Of a stretch of 64,000 nucleotides of DNA, positions 47,976 through 61,076 are shown in pieces; within the stretch, counting starts at the first letter, position 1; the number at the start of each line of letters is the position of its first letter. Position numbers and translations under genes: made by a program. Under the pieces are notes generated by a model that was not told the origin of the DNA, ran no database searches, and saw nothing but the letters and a program-made list of their open reading frames with translations. The stretch is from Gnetum montanum (lineage: Eukaryota; Streptophyta; Gnetopsida; Gnetales; Gnetaceae). The stretch is taken from positions 599,848 through 663,847 of the forward strand of contig MNCI01002045.1 in the NCBI GenBank assembly GCA_015680685.1, given 5' to 3'.

Positions 47976-49030
47976 TCTGTACAGCTGCACGACAAACAGG
48001 GTGGGATACTGGGATAGTCCCAGCGTCGCCACCCCACCGGCATCCTACTGATTCCTCGGATGAGCTGAGAGGCATCTTACTGATCCCTCGGAGATGCCGT
48101 TGCTGCGCCCACTGTAGCGGTGGTACCTCTGAGAGTTTAGTCTCACCAGCCAGAGCCCCGACGAAATCCTCATCGACAATGACCTCGAGGACCTATGCTG
48201 ATCATCGCTATCAAACGTTGGCTTCGCAGATTCATCTAGCTGGTTCTTTGCCTAACCAGTTAGGTGCACTATGTCTGATGTCTTTTGGCGATGATATGCT
48301 AGGCAAATCGTCAAGATTGGCAACTCTGGCCTCACGCTACAGCTCCTTCTTCACGGCCCGACCGCTTTATCTCGCCTCAAACGGTACTGGTTTCAACAAC
48401 TTCGCTGGTTCTTCACACGAGCAATGGTGCCCTCTACATTTCCTCTATGGCTGCAGGTTACTTGCTTTGAGGATGTCATTCAAAGGTGCATTCATCTGAG
48501 CGGTGAAGTACAAACAACGTTTTGAGATGGCTGCTCAGGTTCGCCTGGCCACTTAGAAGTGCATCCCTCTTCTCCTCATGATCCTACCCTTACTTCATTC
48601 CTATCATCCGCTTCCCATACGCAAAAGCTACATACGCAAGCATCCATTTTCCGCACTCGCACTAGCAGAGATATCGCAGAAGTGACGCGTCGTGCTCCTT
48701 TTGCAAGCATTCCTGCTATAGTCGGTAATAGAGAAATCTCAGGCTGATGCGCCATGCTCGTCCAAAAGCATTCCTGTTAACACGAGTGTGCATACGTTCC
48801 TATGTGTTCAATGAGCGTATTCCATACTTCCACCATCCCGACTCATCTGTGTCTTCCCTGAACGTGTTTCCTACTATACCATCCTATCTCCCATTCCCTC
48901 TAGCTTTGCTCTTCCATGTTGACAGGGCAACGCTTGAGTAGCCATTGAGGGATGCTGTTGGTGCTTCTACCGATCCGGGGTTTTGTATTCTTTGTCAACG
49001 TCTTTCGAGCAAGCCCTCTAACCGTCAACA
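47976..49030 (+). other. 3' untranslated stretch of element F
   Basis: About 1.05 kb with a local duplication near 48040-48110 ('catcctactgattcctcgg' then 'catcttactgatccctcgg'). Several short open frames show no domain or codon pattern; no gene called. Confidence 0.55.
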
Positions 49031-49042
49031 AAGAGGGGCCAT
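49031..49042 (+). promoter_or_regulatory. Polypurine tract of element F
   Basis: AAGAGGGGCCAT directly before the 3' LTR at 49043. Confidence 0.85.
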
Positions 49043-50588
49043 TGAAACACCGTGAAAATTGCGAGTCGGCCTCAGGCAAAGATTCGCAATTCAGGTGAGA
49101 GCGCATGTCAGAATTCCAGAAGGGAGAACAAGACAAAGCAAGACCAAGAGGCGCGTAGCATCAAGTCTTCGACTTCCTGTGCAGATTCCTAATCTTACTA
49201 TGTTTCCTCTGTTTACGCTATATGACGCGACGTAGTGTAATGACGCTTAGCGTGATTCCGTTTGACATAGTTCGACGTCAGAAAGCTATTTACTGTAGCA
49301 CGTGGAAGGGCTTGAGCAGCATAATATGCGATTTCTCGTATATTTTGCTAAGTCTTTTGTTCAAAGCCAAGTTTACGCTCTATAACGCACGGCAGCATAA
49401 TGAGCTTCAAAACAGTCGAAGGCAAAGTCTAAGGAAGTGCACGAATCAACCCTTTTCTCTTGACATGCGGATTGCTCATCATACGCTCATTATGCAATGT
49501 AGCGTATCACAACGTAATGCATCGCCAAGCTAAACATTGTTTATGCTTCATTACGCGCGGCTGTGTAAGCGAGCGTAAAACAACTTGAATCCATTGTTTC
49601 CATGTTATGTTACGCTCTTACATGCAACGCAACGTGAATGAGCGTAATATAGCCCAAAGACAGTTGAAACATGCCCGACACACATCTTTTATTCACATGC
49701 ACAATACGCAAATGCGCGTATTGTGCGTAGTCACGGAGTTCAATACAAAGCCGGTTAGGTCAATGATCTCCCGAAAGGTCTGAAACACGTGTCATCACAG
49801 TTGTGCCTTCTCCACATATTGTCAAACCTATAAATGTCCCAGTTGGCGAAGAAAAACAGGGGCAACCAGACAGAACAGGAGCAACAGAGCAACAACAGAG
49901 AGACAGAGACAGGAGATACTTGACTTGAGCATTGGTAGTAAGAGCAATTACCCCTTTGGCGAAGAGACAATTTTCCCCATTGGTGATCGTCAGCAGTTCC
50001 GAAAAAAAACTACCAAGGCAAAAGGAGTAGATCAGAGATCCAGAGATCATTTGGTGTGATTTGCGAGTTCCTATTGATCAGAAGCAGTTGATCAATAGAC
50101 GTCAACACTTGACCTTCCTTGCATCCCTTCTTCAACCTACAAGGTAGATCGGATTCTATTCTGCACTTCTACTCAGACAGTTTGCTTGTTTCTTGTTGCT
50201 TTGTACTTGCTTTATACAAAACAATCGGGGCCTCCCTAGTGTAACTTGAATATACAAAATACTTATTTTCCCGGGTCAAACCATATCTTGTAATCATGCG
50301 TTTCTCTCATGTCTGATTCCTGTTATCGTGTTAACACTGTCACCATCGTTACCATTCATCTACATCGCTTTCTCTCATTTTGCGACTCGTCGAATCAGAT
50401 CGTTCCACGAGATATTCATAATCTTCATCGGTTTACTGATTGGTAAGTCCCTGTATGATCGACAAGACCGTTCAAGGCGCTGCGGATTCGTTTTTCCAGC
50501 ATAGCCCTCACATGGATCCGTGGTTAAAACTGTGTACAGGGGATTTTATTTGGTATTTTCTAGCTGCCGACATTTTCCGTTGTTACAC
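49043..50588 (+). repeat. 3' LTR of element F
   Basis: Matches 33214-34760 along its length; starts TGAAACACCGTG and ends CGTTGTTACA. TATAAAT at 49829-49835. Followed by CTAAC. Confidence 0.94.
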
Positions 50589-50593
50589 TAACC
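50589..50593. repeat. Right target-site duplication of element F
   Basis: CTAAC, same as 33209-33213. Confidence 0.92.
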
Positions 50594-50961
50594 ATAGAGA
50601 GAAAACTACTAGCTCCAATAGGCTTTGAACTTCATCAACGCAACCTCCTCATGCACATAGGCACATTATTTGTACACATTTCCAAACTTTTTATTTTTAA
50701 ATTTTATTGTAATAGAGTTTATAGTTCATTTTTTGTGCAAATTACTACAATTCCATTTTGTGCATTCATTTTTAGTTTTAAATATACATTATTTTACAAT
50801 CTATTTACCCTTGTTTACACTTTTTAAGTCCTTGGGTGATCAACAAGAGCATCTAGGTTGCATTGGATCCTCATTCTTGGAGGCCATTGGGATCCAAGGT
50901 TAAAACTATTCTACCCCTAGAACTTTTAGTTTTCCAGTGACTTAATTTTTTAGGCATAATA
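50594..50961 (+). repeat. 5' LTR of element E, right part
   Basis: Carries the family U5 phrases 'ggattcctcattcttggagg'-like and 'ttgggatccaaggtta' and ends GGCATAATA before a primer-site-like stretch. With 32202-33213 it makes a 1.38-kb LTR. Confidence 0.8.
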
Positions 50962-51706
50962 GTTTTCTAAAGCTAAAAGGAAGGCCTTCATTCAAATTTT
51001 TCTTTCAATCCCATTTTTTCCTTTAATAAATATTTCCTTTTTGTAAATCTGAAAATCTCTTATTTACATCAAAATATTTTAAATGTTATTTGATAATTTT
51101 TCTACAAAAGAAAACCAATGTTGCCATCCATTTTTTTGCCATCAAGACCCATCATTATGGTTGCAAGTAATTTAGGGTTTTTTCTAAAATTTCTATAGAA
51201 TTTGTTGTACTTTTTAAGGAAAGCATGGTTGTTAGTGGAACCTACCTTGTATGTTCCAAAGACTAGTGTTGCTCCACTACAACCACCCAAATGAACATGT
51301 TGTATATTTTTCCAGCAAAGCCAGTGTTGGTCCTTCTCAAAACATCAATGTGGATTGTGAAAACAAAAACAAAAATTTTATACTCACTTTTTGACCAAGA
51401 GGGGAAATCCCAACATAGTGCAAGTGGGTAAGAGAATTGTTGATACCTTACCCACTTTCCCTTCTCAAGTGTAGCCCCTACTAGTAAAGCTAGCATAGTT
51501 GGTTCATCCAACATCAAAACTACTATATTTCTCTCAAGTGCAAGGCATACCTATATCACTACAACTTGCACTGCACTTGTAGTTGTAGTTTACAAAATTT
51601 TTATAAAAATTCCCCTCTTGCATCTGGGGTAATTTTACTTGTTGAAATTTTTCCTAATTAATTAATTAATTATAAAATTTATTAAACCAAGTTTAAACCA
51701 ATAAGA
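50962..51706 (+). other. Primer site and leader of element E
   Basis: GTTTTCTAAAGCTAAAAGGA aligns with the F primer site. The rest is a gene-free AT-rich leader. Confidence 0.6.
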
Positions 51707-54260
51707 ATGTCTTTTAGCCAATCGACCATCTTTCCTCTTAACCTGACTAATATGGCATCTAACCAAGATGTTGTGATGGTTTATGATCCTAAAGACCCTA
51801 CCATGGCTAAACATAGGCAATCAATGAGGTTAAGAGGACAAAGCCTAGATTCTACTATAATAAATAATGAATATTACAACTTCATTTGCACCAAAATCCA
51901 AGCTAGCCTTCTGATTCTAAGAATAGGGGCTAAGGCTAAATGTGAATATGAGTTAATTCATTGAAATAAGGAGTGCATACCCTTCACCTACAACAAAATA
52001 CCACATAATGATCCTCATACATACATCCTAGCTTAATTAATTAAGATGGATGATCAAAGCATGAAGCTCTGTTTAGCAAGCCAACACAAGAAGCATGACA
52101 AGTTCAAGGCCAAGCCTGAACTTAATAGCTTTATAAGGAGCCTCTTCCAATACTTGGCTCTCCAAATGACTACACCTACTTCAACCTTGCCTGTCTCTTC
52201 CATGGGGTAAGTGCCTCAACCATTGTCTCCCATGTATCCCATCATGTTTGGATCAACACCTATTATATTGGTTCACCAAGCACAACTTGTGCCCCATGTA
52301 GTCTCCCTTTGCTTCTCTATTCCTTTCTCCATGTAGCCTTGATCTGCATGGCATTTACCTATTGTCATAACCACTATGCATTCATTCTCAATGCCAGCGG
52401 GCCACACAGTGGGAACTTGGGTGACCAAAGAGTTACATACAGCTTTTGTTCCCTTGGTATCATAGGTGCTGGAATAAACCTCCTTTTTGTTATTTGGTCC
52501 ACCTGTGACCACAATAATCCAACCTCTTCCTTCTATTCCATAATCCATCACGAGGCCACAAGACTCACAACTCACACCACAATCATTTGTCCAAATTCCA
52601 TAACTCATGGGGATGCCCCAAGGCTTAGATCAAGCCCTTTAAACAATCCAAGACCTTACAAAAGAGTTATGGAAGCTTAATGCTTCTACAACTCAAATAG
52701 TTAAAATAATGGATTTTTATTAGGATGATCCTATTAGTCCTACTACCATGTAAATGATTCTTTTCCCCAGCATCCCCATATCTTAATTGACTAAGTGCAA
52801 TGATGAGGATGACCCTAATTCTCACCTTATTACCTTCCATTCTAAATGCTTGTTACTACAAGCCTAGCTACACACAATAATGTGGATCTTTCCTATGTCC
52901 CTTACTAGGAAAGCCTTGGACTAGTACCGTGCATCACCAAGAGGATCTATATTCTTACTTGAAGACTTAATATTGCAGTTTGTTAACTATTTCAAGTATA
53001 ACTTAAAACCTGACATGACTCTTAACCAACTAACGAAGGTCAAGTAGGAATTCATTGGACTCGTACAACAGTGGAATGCTCTTTGCAATAAGATTCTCAA
53101 ATCAATAGTTGAAAGGTAGCTTCTCACCATATTGNAACCAACTAACGAAGGTCAAGTAGGAATTCATTGGACTCGTACAACAGTGGAATGCTCTTTGCAA
53201 TAAGATTCTCAAATCAATAGTTGAAAGGTAGCTTCTCACCATATTCAAGGGGATATTTCATGACTTTATTAAGCTTAAAATCTACTACCTGAATCCTTGG
53301 TTACTTAGCCAAGACTTTTCCTAGACTAAGAACATAGAGTATGTTGCTAAGGACATTCATGATCCCACCTACATGGCTTAGAAAAATCAACATACATGGA
53401 AGGATAAGGAGAAGGGGAGGCAAACCAATGTAGCCATGGCCACTGTGGCCAAAGAAACCAAAATTTCGCAAGGACCTAAAAAAAACCAACCTAAGGCCCC
53501 CACAATTAATAACCTCTATGTCAGGTAATAAGAGGTCCAATTTTAAATGAAAAGATCGTTCCAAGTACAATAGGTTATCCTTCAAACCTTCTGAACTCCT
53601 TAACTAGCTACTAAAGATTAGAAGAATACAATATAAATAGATGATGGATAATGCTTGTAAGAGGCATGATCAGCTATGAAAAATTGCAAAGAATCCCACT
53701 CTAGCAACCAAGGATGATTCATTAGTACCTAAGTACTTTAAACTTGATTGTTTCTACCACTATCATCAGCTACTAGGTCATAATACCAACTTTTTCTTAG
53801 TCCTCAAGGATGACCTACAGAAGATGATAGATAATGGTGAGTTGGCCCTTGATGCCTCTAATCTAGTTAGACCACAAAACCAATCCATGAAAGTCTACAA
53901 GGACTCTTTAAATGCCAAAAAGGGCCCTTACACCATAGTGACATTTAATGCAAGCAACAATCCAAGACTTTCATGGGAGCCATTTGTGATTCAGGTACCT
54001 CCTCACAATGAAAAGGGTCCTTTAACTTCATCAAGTTCAAGGTTCCCTTTTGTTGTAAGGATACCATTACCTCCACCTTCCAAGAAATATTTTATGGTTA
54101 GGATGACCCCTCTCACTACAACCGAATCAACAACTACAACTGAACAATGTCCTCCCATGATGGCTAATGCCATGAGTTCTTCACAACACAACAATAAGAA
54201 ATCACCAACAAAACAATGCAAGAAGTTTGCACTGAAGCCCAAGAACAAAGATAATAAGTA
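51707..54260 (+). pseudogene. gag: gag relic of element E
   Basis: Start MSFSQSTIFPLNLTNMASNQ at 51707, aligned with B and D. Then VYDPKDPTMAKHRQSMRLRG, CEYELIH, a decayed Pro-rich linker, MDFY at 52709 (followed by TAG as in D), and a capsid part with FKYNLKPDMTLNQLTKVK before another TAG shared with D. A 112-base false duplication around the N at 53135 adds a frame break. The stretch 53824-54261 is open and ends Lys-rich. A finger remnant FYHYHQLLGHNTNFF near 53750 has lost its Cys. Structural particle protein; dead. Confidence 0.8.
53024..53246 (+). repeat. Exact duplication around a single N (assembly artefact)
   Basis: From 53024 to the N at 53135 the sequence is repeated from 53136 with an offset of 112 bases and no visible differences except at its last base. 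Old sequence this decayed should not hold an identical tandem copy. Confidence 0.8.
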
Positions 54261-55478
54261 GGCCAAGACATGGAAGGAGGTGGGCCTACCAAAGCCCACT
54301 CCTATTTCATCCATCCCCATGACCTCTAACACTTAACCTACTTCAACCAATTAAATATGGAAGGACCTTAAACCATAAGTGAAGGGGAAAGAGGCCAAGC
54401 CATAGCCTTTAAAACATGAAGTTCACATCTTGGGGCACATGGAGGAAGTCAAAGATAATAATAACAAAAAACCAAAAATTTATGACAAGGACTTCCTTAA
54501 TGCAATGGAATAGGCTAAGTAGTCTTTGAAATAAAAGAACATATCTCTTAGCCTACATGACCTGGTAATGATTTTTTCTACTAATCACAAAGCATTAGTG
54601 AAAATGTTGATCTCAATTCTTATCAACAAGGACATCTCTACTAGTGAAGAGTCCATCCATAGGGTGAGGGTACCACCTTCATCAAGGAAAGAAACAAAGT
54701 CAATAGCACTAGTGGTCTATGACAATGAGGTTAAGATCAACCCCTAGGATGGCAAGATAACCAAGACTCCTTTATTCATAATGATAAGAGTGGGACAATA
54801 CAAGGTACATATGGTGTACATGGATGATGGGATAGCCACTAATGTAATACCTTACACCATTGTTGAATGCTTGGGCCTAACAAAACACATGCAACATACC
54901 TCCACTTCTGGTCTTAAATCCTTTAATGGATCTTGGGTGGCAATTAAAGGCTCAATCTCTTTGAATTGTGTAGTGGGGGAACAATTCCCCACAATAGCTA
55001 ATTTCGTGATGGTGGAAAAGATACCAAGATTCAATCTCATCCTAGGGAGGCCTTGGCTAGCTTCATTACAAGATTTTTCCTTACCCATCCATAAAGAAAT
55101 TTACCTGCTGTATGAGGGAGGTGAAATAATTATCCATGATGATAATGTAGTTTCCTTGGTAGTCAACAACATTAACATTGAACAAGGGTTTGAAGTGGAG
55201 TTTCAAGAAGAAGTTATTACTATCAAGGATGAAGTAAAAAGGCCTGATAGAGTGGAAGAGGCCAAAATTTACAACAATGGAATCATGGATGTATTATGGG
55301 AAGTGCTCCCCTTTGACATAGTGAAGGAAATAAAGAATAAAAAATCATGCAACATAGACCATACACCATTCCTAATCTTTCAAAGGTTAGGAAGCACTCA
55401 CAAAATTAATGTATGTTTCCTATCCACTTGCCCTTGTGCCCATAATCATGTAGCCTTCTTTATTACCTTCGTATCCTA
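54261..55478 (+). pseudogene. pro: Protease relic of element E
   Basis: The stretch 54781-55479 is open for 232 codons: VGQYKVHMVYMDDGIATNVI (active-site region, DDG), LKSFNGSWVAIKGSISLN, FNLILGRPWLASLQ, EIYLLYEGGEIIIHDDN, EEVITIKDEV. This is the best-preserved protease of the old copies. A GTATGT donor at 55411 on a codon boundary may start the sense intron, in which case codons after it would not be used. The upstream part from 54261 has stops. Confidence 0.82.
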
Positions 55479-56262
55479 GTTTAAACATTATTTACATGTA
55501 CCATTTGTGTTACTTTGTTTTATCTTTTGTTGAATTTACTTTGCATATGATCTAGAGTTTATTCTCATTTACAATTTATCTTTCTATGCCTTGTCTATTT
55601 TATAATATGAAACATAAAAAGTACCATAAAAAATTCAAAACAAGAAAAGTTCATAAAAATTTTAAAATAAAAAACTTATAAAGATTTTTCTTTTCAAAAC
55701 ACATGATCCACTAAGGCCTAAAATTAGAAAAATTATTGCTCGCTATGGCCTAAAATTGGCAAAATGCATGATCTACCAAGGCCTTAAAATGGTGGCCCGC
55801 CATGGCCTAAAACTAACAATGTTTTCATAACCCATTTATAGTTGTTATGCCTTAGTCTATATTTTTTTTTGGCCTAGTTAATGTGCATTTTACCTTAATG
55901 AATATCACCATATAATCATATGATCTAACCAATGTAGCCTAGCATATCCTCATAACATAAACAAAACATGAAACAAATAGGATGCATGAAACTAAAAATG
56001 CTAGAAGATATATAATAAAATTAAAATCATAAATAAATAATAACAACTAAAATTCCCATTAACAAATAGCCATGATCACACTGTGTAACACAAGTCCAAT
56101 CATTAATAATAGAAAAACACAAATGAACTGTCCAACAGCCATAGCTACATTCTGTAGTAATAGTAATAAAAAATAATACATGTCTCACAAATAACAATGG
56201 CTAGAAGTAGCCACAATAGTATCAAAAATTGAAATAGTCAAAGACATAATCAATAGATGATG
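55479..56262 (+). repeat. Short repeats and spacer of element E
   Basis: At 55690-55830, four units around 'ggcctaaaattggcaaaa' and 'ggcccgccatggcctaaaactaac', relatives of 39020-39230. The rest is AT-rich without a gene. Confidence 0.7.
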
Positions 56263-59200
56263 CTAAGGTGCAACTAGAGGTGGTGGAGGAGCATCTCCAA
56301 CATCATCATCATTGGGACCATCATTATTACCTAGTACCTCTACCATAATAGTAAAAGCCTAATCATTAATTAGAACAATTAGCCCATAAAATAAGCTAAA
56401 ATATAAAAATAAATTAAAGTAAGAAAAATTGGAAAGACTCTAGAGCAACATCTTCTGTAGGGAAGCTCCAGAGATTAACCTCTAGAGGATGGAGGATCTA
56501 GTCTTCGGTCATGTGAGCCCAATCCACTTTCCTGAGATTAACACTAGTCAAAATGTTACTCTCATCGATATCAGTTCATGTAGATGACTCTCATGAAAAT
56601 GTAGTGGTAGTCACCTCCCTTGATGCAATATTGAATTGAGGGATTGGTGAATCATCAACCATTAGAAAGCCTTTAAATAGCTTGAAGACATCTTTTGTGT
56701 GGATCTCCTTCCTAATTAGATCTAGCTTGCACCATTTTGTGGACTCCTCTTGCAACCACTTAAGATAACTCTCATGTTTGGCCTTGTACTTTTTCTTTTG
56801 GTCCTCTTATGCATGGCCCCACTTAAGATCCTAAGCACAATAATCCCTCCACTTCCTAGCTTTATGAGTTAGTAGGTCCATCTACACCTTTTGCTTCATA
56901 AGGTTCCTAGCGAGGGAAACCTTGTCATGGATGGCATTCCCATACCATGTCTATGTTATCCCCTTGGTTTGTAAGGAGTTTCTGTTAGCCACCTGGGCTT
57001 CCAAAAACCCCTTATGATCCTAGAGAAATTTAATTACCTTAGCTTTCCTCTTTCTCTTTCCAATGCCACAAATCATTCCCATAAGAACTCATTTGAACAT
57101 TGGGATTCTCATAAATTTTTAGCATATGAGAGTGCATATTTGGTGGCTCTCTCATATAACTTCTGTGGAATATTTTCTACCTCGAGTGATAAACTAAGTA
57201 ATGCATTGATCTCAAAGGCATAGTTGGGATTCCATCCAAACTTAGACATTGCAAATAATATAACGAAAAAATATATATGTGCATATAAAAATACTAGACA
57301 ATAAGAATAACTAGAAAACATCTAAAAATACTAAGACCATGAAACTATAAGACCTATACAAAATAACAAAAACACATAAAAGAAAAACAAGTTAAGGTTC
57401 TCACCAACATTAGGAACAATCTATTGCAAATGATTGATCAAGCCTTTAGCCATCCTTAGCATGAACTCCAATTTGGCTAGAATCTCTAGCCATGGTTTCA
57501 TGTGAAACATATATGTGGAAGCACCAAGTTAAGGTTCAATAGCTACAATAAGCACGAATCATAGTTTAATGATTAAACCAAGTTCAAACATGGAACTATA
57601 ACATGAAACATATAAAACAAAACTCATAAATACCTGGAAGCTCATCCAAGAGAATGACAAGGGGTTCACCTAGCTATGAGATGTCAAATATGGCATCAAA
57701 GTCATCCAATGTATCATTGGATAACCCCTCTTCCTCATGTCTTTGTATAGGATCCTCCTTTAGGCACTTTTGTTCAACCTCCATTGCTACTACCTAGGCC
57801 ATTGGTTCTTGTTGTTTGCCTACAAGGAAAAAGAAGAAAAAACATGGAACAACTTAGCATATCTTACTCAACATAAAATGAAAACATAACCATATGACAT
57901 AAAACATAAAAACATAAATAAATTAAATGAAAATTAAAATAAAACATACTTGCAACCACATGTTGTGCCTAGCCTAGTTTAACCATGAGCCTTCTCTTCC
58001 AAGGCTATTGAATGACTGAAGCTACTTTCTCATCCATAGGCCTCTTCAATTTTGCTCTTGTTGATCCATCAGCTTTGGCACATAACTCTTTGGCCTTTGT
58101 AGCATTTCCATGAGCAACTTGGGGTTTAACCTCCATGTTGTCAAGAGAAGAACAATGCATACCACTAAAACACTTAGTGGTAATAGATAGTGATTCCCCA
58201 ATGTCCTCTGGTGGATTTTGAGCCTACATGGTTTGAAAAAACATGGTTTACCTTAGGAACTCCTTCCATCCTTTCTCACCACTAAGAAATCCATGAATCT
58301 CCTAAAATCTGCTACAAAAAATAAAAAATGCATATGTCATATTGTAGTAAGATCTTTCTAGAGTTTGAAGACCTCCCCTTGTAGCCCTAAAATCAAGTAA
58401 GTAGCCTAGTTGAATTGAGCATCTTTAGTGCGGACGTTTTTTATGGTCCATGCCTATTCAATGCCAATGATATTCTTCTATGATAGTAGCTTCGGGAACA
58501 CCCAAGATTAAAACAATGGGTACATCTCCTTAGCCTCTGCAACTTGGAACTAGACTAGGAATAATTTAAAATGGCCACGAAAATTTTTTAAACATTCTTC
58601 CACCTCCTCCCAATGGTGTCCTTCCCTGGTTTGGTTGTAACTATCACACCCTCATGAGGGATACCAAAGAGGTTACTAAAGGTGGATTCATTAATGGCCA
58701 AGGTGATAGGCATACCATGAACCTGGGTGATGAATTTACTCACTTCTTTGTTAAAGGAGTTGATGACATTCACCATCTTAGGGATGGGGATGATTAAGCT
58801 AGGAGCCATGAAAAGATCAAGCAAACCTACATTGGTGATGTTTGCTTGGATGTTTCTAGGTGCTTAGCTAGCCAACTAGTGCTGTGCTAAATCCACCTCA
58901 TCAAACTTAAGGATGAGTGTCTCCTCAATATGTCTTGAAGTGATCAAAGTGATGATGGAGAAAGAAGTAGCCCCTATAACACAACAAAAATGGTCCATTA
59001 GCTTAGGCATAAGTATATCATGTAAAAACAAAAATATAATGAATGTAGCCAATTAAAACAAAATAAATAAAATAATTGATGCTAAGATAACCAAATAACT
59101 TTACAACTAGAAAACATTGACATCACATAAAATAAAATAAAAACAAAAATAGAAATAAGCATTCTAACTTTGCCTACTTGAAGAAGGTAGTGTGAGGACC

Positions 59201-59971
59201 CTAAGAGGTAGACATGTCTCTACACCAAGATCTGATTTACCCCACCAATCATGGGCTATCCCATTAACTATGCACCTTTGGTAGTCTATTAAATAGTGCA
59301 TGGTATACCTACTTAAGTCACCTTTGAGTTGCTCCATCATTGTAATCCTTACTACGAGGATATTGGTAAAGAGCCCTAATGCTATTTGGGCTAAGGGAAA
59401 AAACTGGTCACTTTTGATAGATCCTTTGTTATCCACCTTGTATCTAAAAGCATATCAATACAAGAAAATAAATGGTTAAAACCAAATAGCCTAATAAAAA
59501 TAATGAGTAAATCAGAAAAGAAAAATTTAAAAAACATGCTTATCCTTCCATGTAGTACATAGTAGTAGGAGGATTCTAAAACAATATATTGATGCAGTGG
59601 CCAACTAGTAACATGTTTTCAGAATTATACTCAATGAACTCAAGCATGTTCAAAATGTTGGATAGCTTATGAGTGCTTGTAGTATATGTGTCATCAAGCA
59701 TTTTATCATCAACATGTTTTTGTTCAAGCTAGCAGATTGGGGCAACAAGGTTTCTATGATGACAACCATTGTGTTAGAAGCTAAGTGTGACTGTACCATC
59801 ATACTGAAGTTTTGCAGTAAGAAGGCTAGAAACTCCTTTTCCCTTGGCCCAAACCATAGAGAGCCATGTCCCAACACCATATGGGTAGTTTGGGTGTTGG
59901 ACCCTAGTTTATGAATATAACATAAGAGCCCAACCAGCTCAATTACCACTAGGATTAGCTTTTGGAAGGCC
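56263..59971 (-). pseudogene. Antisense spliced gene, element E copy
   Basis: Exons by alignment with F and D: exon 2 59971 to about 59540, exon 3 about 59445-59165, exon 4 58973-57950, exon 5 57819-57634, exon 6 57542-57405, exon 7 about 57245-56435, exon 8 56336-56263. Exon 2 follows GTTATGCAG and reads KLILVVIELVGLLCYIHK; exon 4 has LDLFMAPSL and LFGIPHEG; exon 5 DDFDAIFDIS; exon 7 WNPNYAFEINA and LWE, as in F. Exon lengths track D and F closely. Exon 2 donor (GT to AT) and exon 7 acceptor (AG to AA) are mutated, and stops are common. Exon 1 not found. Function unknown. Confidence 0.75.
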
Positions 59972-60500
59972 CTGCATAACCCAACAACAACCATTAAAAT
60001 CATGAATGATCATGACAAAAAGTGAACAACTATTAAACAACCAAAATTTTTACAAGCTTAATGTTAATGTTCTCATCTAAAAAAATAACCAAATTGACAG
60101 TTTTCAACCCTTAGAACTAGAACCAAGTCTAAACAAAATTCAAATTAAATAAGACCAAACAACCCATGAACATTGAAGATAATTTCATGGTGGAAAAATG
60201 CATAAAATTATAGAATTTTCATGTAAATTCTTTAAAACCATGAGCATTAGCTTGTACCAATATCTAATCTATAACAATGACAACCATAAGGTTCAAATGT
60301 GAATTTGACCAAATTTTAACTAAAAATCATAGTTAACAATGAAAGTAGTTGTAGTAAAAACTATAGGAGGTTAGTTAAAATTTTTTAAAAATCTAACTGA
60401 TTATTGAAAACCAAAATGAAAATTTTAAATGACTATAGAAGTTTATTAACATTGGAAAAAAATCCACAAATACACCAACATTGCCCATACAGCTTGGGGG
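59972..60500. other. Spacer of element E before the H insertion
   Basis: AT-rich, resembling 20348-20850 in D; no gene. It ends abruptly at the TGAAACACC of the H LTR. Confidence 0.5.
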
Positions 60501-60791
60501 TGAAACACCACCAAATTTTCATGTTGTAACCTTGATAACCCCATCCCATGAAACCCAAGGTAAAACTCCATTGTAAATGTGAGGATTGTACCCCATGAGG
60601 TGCAATATTGCATATTTCATAATTTTGGGGATAAAAAGTGTCTTATAAGTGATCAAGGCCTCATCCCCCAAGTAAAAAAAGTTACATAGTATCTATATTT
60701 AGACTTGGGATGGTTAAAAATGCTGTTTGGAATGCCAAATTTGGCATTTTGATGGGTTTTATGGGGGGTATAACATTTTCTATGCTAAAGA

Positions 60792-60965
60792 CACCTACCT
60801 CTAGCTAGGATGCATGGGAGGAAAGCTCACCTACCCCCAACTAAGATGCATGAGGGAAAGCTCACCTACCTTTAGCTAGGATGCATGGGGGAAATGCTCA
60901 CCTAACCCTAGCTAGGATGCATGGGCAGAAAGCTCACCTACCTTTAGCTTGTATGCATGGGGGAA
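60792..60965 (+). repeat. ~35-bp tandem repeat in the H LTR
   Basis: Five units starting near 60792, 60828, 60863, 60898 and 60934, of the type 'cacctacctttagctaggat' plus 'gcatgggggaaagct'. Confidence 0.8.
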
Positions 60966-60974
60966 AACCTTTTT

Positions 60975-61076
60975 CCCTTAGTGTGGAAGTTTCTTCCCAG
61001 TGTGAAAAGCTTCCCCCCCTTAGTGTGGAAGCTCACCGCTAGTGTGGAAACTACATGCCCCCAATGTGGAAGCCAC
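60975..61076 (+). repeat. ~20-bp GTGTGGAAGC repeat in the H LTR
   Basis: Five close copies of 'agtgtggaagc' about 20 bases apart with C-rich filler. Confidence 0.65.

Larger units (their letters stand above)
33214..50588 (+). mobile_element. Element F, young complete Tat/Ogre-like retrotransposon with antisense gene
   Basis: A 17,375-bp element with LTRs 33214-34760 and 49043-50588 (1547 and 1546 bp), TG...CA ends and duplication CTAAC. Order: primer site, gag, protease, GGCC repeats, antisense gene, reverse transcriptase, two RNases H, integrase, tandem repeats, polypurine tract. The LTRs are very similar and differ mostly by transitions, and CpG is still common, so it is the youngest complete insertion here. 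All genes nevertheless carry stops, so it must have moved with help or decayed since. Confidence 0.93.

Noticed and set aside
48179-48941. Short plus-strand open frames after pol of F
   Set aside because: No domain, no counterpart in D; treated as 3' untranslated sequence.
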